The position numbers and the translations under genes were made by a program. Below are positions 61,666-64,000 of a stretch of 64,000 nucleotides of DNA, piece by piece. Below the pieces are notes generated by a model. The model did no database searches. It was given only the letters and a program-made list of their open reading frames with translations, and was not told where the DNA came from. Source of the DNA: DATARH01 sp035570495. Its GTDB lineage: Bacteria > Pseudomonadota > Alphaproteobacteria > ATCC43930 > CGMCC-115725. The stretch covers positions 10,700 through 74,699 of the forward strand of contig DATMLO010000025.1 of assembly GCA_035570495.1 (NCBI GenBank). Direction: 5' to 3'. The stretch's first letter is position 1; every line of letters begins with the position of its first letter.

Positions 61666-62331
61666 ATGCCCGAAGTCATCAGCCTCAGCGCCGAGCCGCG
61701 CGGCAGCCTCGGCAAGGGCGCGTCCCGGGCGATGCGGCGGGCCGGGCGCGTTCCCGGCATCATCTATGGCGACGGCAAGGAGCCGGTGCCGATCAGCTTC
61801 GAGCCGCGAGAGTTGTCGCGCGCGGTCAATCGCGCCGGGTTTTTTGCGACCATCGTCGACGTCTCGGTCGAGGGTGCGGTGCATCGCACGCTCGCGCGCG
61901 AGGTGCAGTACCACCCGGTCAGCGATGCCGCGCTGCATGTTGACCTGATGCGCGTCGGCGCCGGCGCGCAGGTGCATGTCAGCGTGCCCGTCAGCTTTAC
62001 CAACCATGAGGGCTCGCCCGGGCTGCGGCGCGGCGGCATCCTCAACATCGTCCGGCACAACATCGACATCGTCTGTTCGGTCGACGCGATCCCCGACCGT
62101 TTGATGGTCGACCTCGATGGGCTCGAGATCGGCGACAGCATCCATATCCAGGCGGTGACGATGCCCGAGGGTGTGCGCGCGGTCCTCGGGTCGCGCGACT
62201 CGACGATCGCCAGCGTCGCCGCCTCCTCCGCGGTGCGCGAAGAGGCGCTCGCAGCGGCGCAGACCGCCGCCACGGGCCCCGAGGAGGAGGAAGGTGCGGA
62301 AGCAGCGGCGACGCCGGCGGCCGAGGCGTAG
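61666..62331 (+). CDS. rplY: 50S ribosomal protein L25/general stress protein Ctc
   Basis: 221 residues, long (Ctc) form. SLSAEPRGSLGKGASRAMRR, AGRVPGIIYGDGK, REVQYHPVSDAALHVDLMRV and VTMPEGVRAVLGSRDSTIAS match bL25 with the C-terminal TL5 extension and an acidic tail (EEEEGAEAAATPAAEA). Binds 5S rRNA. AAGGAG lies 10 bp before ATG 61666; the longer frame starting at 61609 runs through the terminator and is rejected. Confidence 0.96.
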   Translation: MPEVISLSAEPRGSLGKGASRAMRRAGRVPGIIYGDGKEPVPISFEPRELSRAVNRAGFFATIVDVSVEGAVHRTLAREVQYHPVSDAALHVDLMRVGAGAQVHVSVPVSFTNHEGSPGLRRGGILNIVRHNIDIVCSVDAIPDRLMVDLDGLEIGDSIHIQAVTMPEGVRAVLGSRDSTIASVAASSAVREEALAAAQTAATGPEEEEGAEAAATPAAEA

Positions 62332-62355
62332 CTCACCGGGCGCGGGCGGTCAGCC

Positions 62356-62961
62356 ATGCGCCTTATCGTGGGTCTCGGCAATCCCGGGCCGCGCTACGCG
62401 AAGAACCGCCACAATGTCGGCTTTGTCGCGGTCGACGCGATCGCGCGCCGGCATGGCTTTCCGGCGTTTCGCGACCGCTTCAAGGGCGAATTGTCGGAAG
62501 GGGTGATCGGCGGCGAGAAACGCCTCTTACTGAAGCCGCAGACCTTTATGAACGATTCCGGCGAGTCGGTGCTGGCGGCGGCGAGCTTCTACAGAATCCC
62601 GCCCAGCGAGATCGTCGTGATCCACGACGAGATCGACCTCAAGCCCGGCAAGTTGCGTGTCAAGCGCGGCGGCGGCAGCGCCGGCCATAACGGGCTCAGA
62701 TCGATCGACGCGCTGTTGGGCGCCGATTACTGGCGGGTGCGGATCGGCGTCGGCCATCCCGGAGTCAAGGAACTGGTGCAGCCTTATGTGCTGCAGAATT
62801 TTTCGTCCGAGGAGATCAGCGAGTGGGCCGCGCCGCTGATCGACGCCGTGGCGGAGACGATCCCGCTCTTGCTCGCCGACGACGCGGCGGCGTTTATGAG
62901 CGAGGTCGCGCGCCGCATCGCGCCGCCCGCGGACAAGAGCAACGATAAGGCTGAAGCGTAG
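62356..62961 (+). CDS. pth: Peptidyl-tRNA hydrolase
   Basis: 201 residues. RLIVGLGNPGPRYAKNRHNV has the catalytic His in RHNVGF; KPQTFMNDSGESV and HDEIDLKPGKLRVKRGGGSA with GHNGLRSIDALLG are the other conserved blocks. It recycles peptidyl-tRNA released from stalled ribosomes. ATG 62356; next gene begins one base after its stop. Confidence 0.97.
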   Translation: MRLIVGLGNPGPRYAKNRHNVGFVAVDAIARRHGFPAFRDRFKGELSEGVIGGEKRLLLKPQTFMNDSGESVLAAASFYRIPPSEIVVIHDEIDLKPGKLRVKRGGGSAGHNGLRSIDALLGADYWRVRIGVGHPGVKELVQPYVLQNFSSEEISEWAAPLIDAVAETIPLLLADDAAAFMSEVARRIAPPADKSNDKAEA

Positions 62962-64000
62962 ATGGGTTTTTCCTGCGGCATTGTCGGTCTGCCGAATGTC
63001 GGCAAATCGACGCTATTCAACGCGCTGACCGCGACCCAGGCGGCGGAGGCGGCGAACTATCCGTTTTGTACCATCGAGCCCAATGTCGGCCGTGTCGCGG
63101 TGCCCGACGAGCGGCTTGCGGTGTGCGCGCGGCTTGGCAAGTCGGCCAAGATCATTCCGACCCAGCTCGAGTTCGTCGACATCGCGGGTTTGGTACGCGG
63201 GGCGTCGCAGGGGCAGGGGCTCGGCAATCAGTTTCTCGGCCATATCCGCGAAGTCGACGCGATCGCCCATGTGCTGCGCTGCTTTGGCGACGACAACGTC
63301 GTGCATGTCGAGGGCTCGGTCGATCCCGTTCGCGACGCCGAGGTGGTCGAGACCGAGCTGATGCTCGCCGATCTCGACAGCCTGGAGCGCCGCGTCGCCG
63401 CCGCCGAGAAACGTGCGCGAGGCGGCGACAAGGAGGCGAAGGCCCTGCTCGACATCGCCGAGCCGCTGCTCGCGGCGTTGCGCGACGGCAAGCCGGCGCG
63501 CAGCTTGATCTCCACTGGGGGCATCTCACAGGCGGAATTGCGGCCGCTGCAGCTGCTGAGCGCGAAGCCGGTGCTCTACGTTGCCAATGTCGACGAGGGC
63601 GATGCCGCCGGGGGAAATGCGCAAAGCCGCCGCGTCGCCGACTACGCCGCGACACAAGGCGCGGCGACGGTGGTGATCTCCGCGGCGATCGAGGCCGAGC
63701 TGATGCAGCTCGGCGACGAGGCCGAACGGCGCGACTACCTGGAGGCCCTGGGCCTCGACGAGCCGGGGCTCACGCGTGTTATCACGGCCGGCTACACGCT
63801 GCTCGGCCTCGTCACCTTCCTCACCGTCGGCCCCAAGGAGGCGCGCGCCTGGACCGTGACGCATGGCGCCAAGGCGCCGCAGGCCGCCGGGGTCATCCAC
63901 AGCGATTTCGAGAAAGGCTTTCTCCGCGCCGAGACGATCTCGTATGACGACTTTGTCGCGTGTGGTGGCGAGCAGGGCGCCAAGGATTCCGGCAAGATGC
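62962..64000 (+). CDS. ychF: Redox-regulated ATPase YchF/OLA1, cut by window edge
   Basis: 346 codons are visible and the frame is open at the right edge; the family is about 365 residues, so about 20 are missing. P-loop GIVGLPNVGKSTLFNALTAT, G3 DIAGLVRGASQGQGLGNQFL and LYVANVDEGDA (replacing NKxD, hence ATP preference) are diagnostic; the TGS domain begins near LVTFLTVGPKEARAWTV. Binds the ribosome in stress and translation control. Adjacent to pth as in most proteobacteria. Confidence 0.96.
   Translation, partial: MGFSCGIVGLPNVGKSTLFNALTATQAAEAANYPFCTIEPNVGRVAVPDERLAVCARLGKSAKIIPTQLEFVDIAGLVRGASQGQGLGNQFLGHIREVDAIAHVLRCFGDDNVVHVEGSVDPVRDAEVVETELMLADLDSLERRVAAAEKRARGGDKEAKALLDIAEPLLAALRDGKPARSLISTGGISQAELRPLQLLSAKPVLYVANVDEGDAAGGNAQSRRVADYAATQGAATVVISAAIEAELMQLGDEAERRDYLEALGLDEPGLTRVITAGYTLLGLVTFLTVGPKEARAWTVTHGAKAPQAAGVIHSDFEKGFLRAETISYDDFVACGGEQGAKDSGKM

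Noticed and set aside
60694..62145. 483-codon minus-strand frame opposite prs and rplY
   Set aside because: Same antisense artefact; the plus strand has invariant Prs and L25 motifs in both halves.

Overview
The window looks like chromosome of a GC-rich alphaproteobacterium, plausibly Rhodospirillales-like. This is inferred from the xseB-ispA-dxs-tlyA cluster, the prs-rplY-pth-ychF order, OmpA-type porin style, alphaproteobacterial PAS/MEDS signalling proteins and strongly GC-ending codons; no rRNA is present to confirm it. Genes are tightly packed on both strands with many 4-base ATGA/GTGA overlaps.

About 1-12.45 kb is accessory DNA. It holds a multi-PAS histidine kinase cut by the left edge, coupled to a MEDS-domain sensor, an XRE repressor, a deletion-derivative IS with intact short inverted ends and an 8-bp target duplication, an FAD oxidoreductase, a divergent LysR/MFS pair, and then an integration module (unknown 374-aa protein, excisionase-like HTH, HTH plus zinc-ribbon protein, tyrosine recombinase). 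The module ends about 190 bp from the 3' end of tRNA-Glu(CTC), which fits an integrative island whose far end lies outside the window.

12.5-30.4 kb is core-like: YajQ, a sugar epimerase and glycosyltransferase, HDAC-like deacetylase, the isoprenoid/exonuclease cluster xseB-ispA-dxs-tlyA, then a minus-strand catabolic operon (Rieske oxygenase, RidA-like, frameshifted NDP-forming acyl-CoA synthetase, enoyl-CoA hydratase, maleylacetoacetate isomerase-like GST, VOC protein) and aminopeptidase N. A flavin/2Fe-2S reductase at 32.2-33.2 kb is a candidate electron donor for the oxygenase.

30.4-49.6 kb contains an OmpA-like porin, pheT-pheS-rplT-rpmI on the minus strand, glycosyltransferases, a Phd/PIN toxin-antitoxin pair, leucyl aminopeptidase, and thrS-infC on the plus strand. 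The frequently joined thrS-infC-rpmI-rplT-pheST order is therefore split and inverted. infC has no normal start codon: its frame opens at ATA behind a perfect ribosome site.

49.6-64 kb carries an amidase, a Gly-rich protein next to SppA, several lipoproteins, a CocE-type hydrolase, tRNA-Val(GAC), lgt with a MidA-type methyltransferase, the YfiH/PgeF protein, a 23-codon coupled ORF, and prs-rplY-pth-ychF, the last cut by the right edge.

Main points to check: the infC ATA start, the mini-IS with a passenger membrane-protein gene, two single-base frameshifts (one in a C7 tract), the integration module, and the overlapping micro-ORF at 59.3 kb. I did not find a clearly new defence or CRISPR system.
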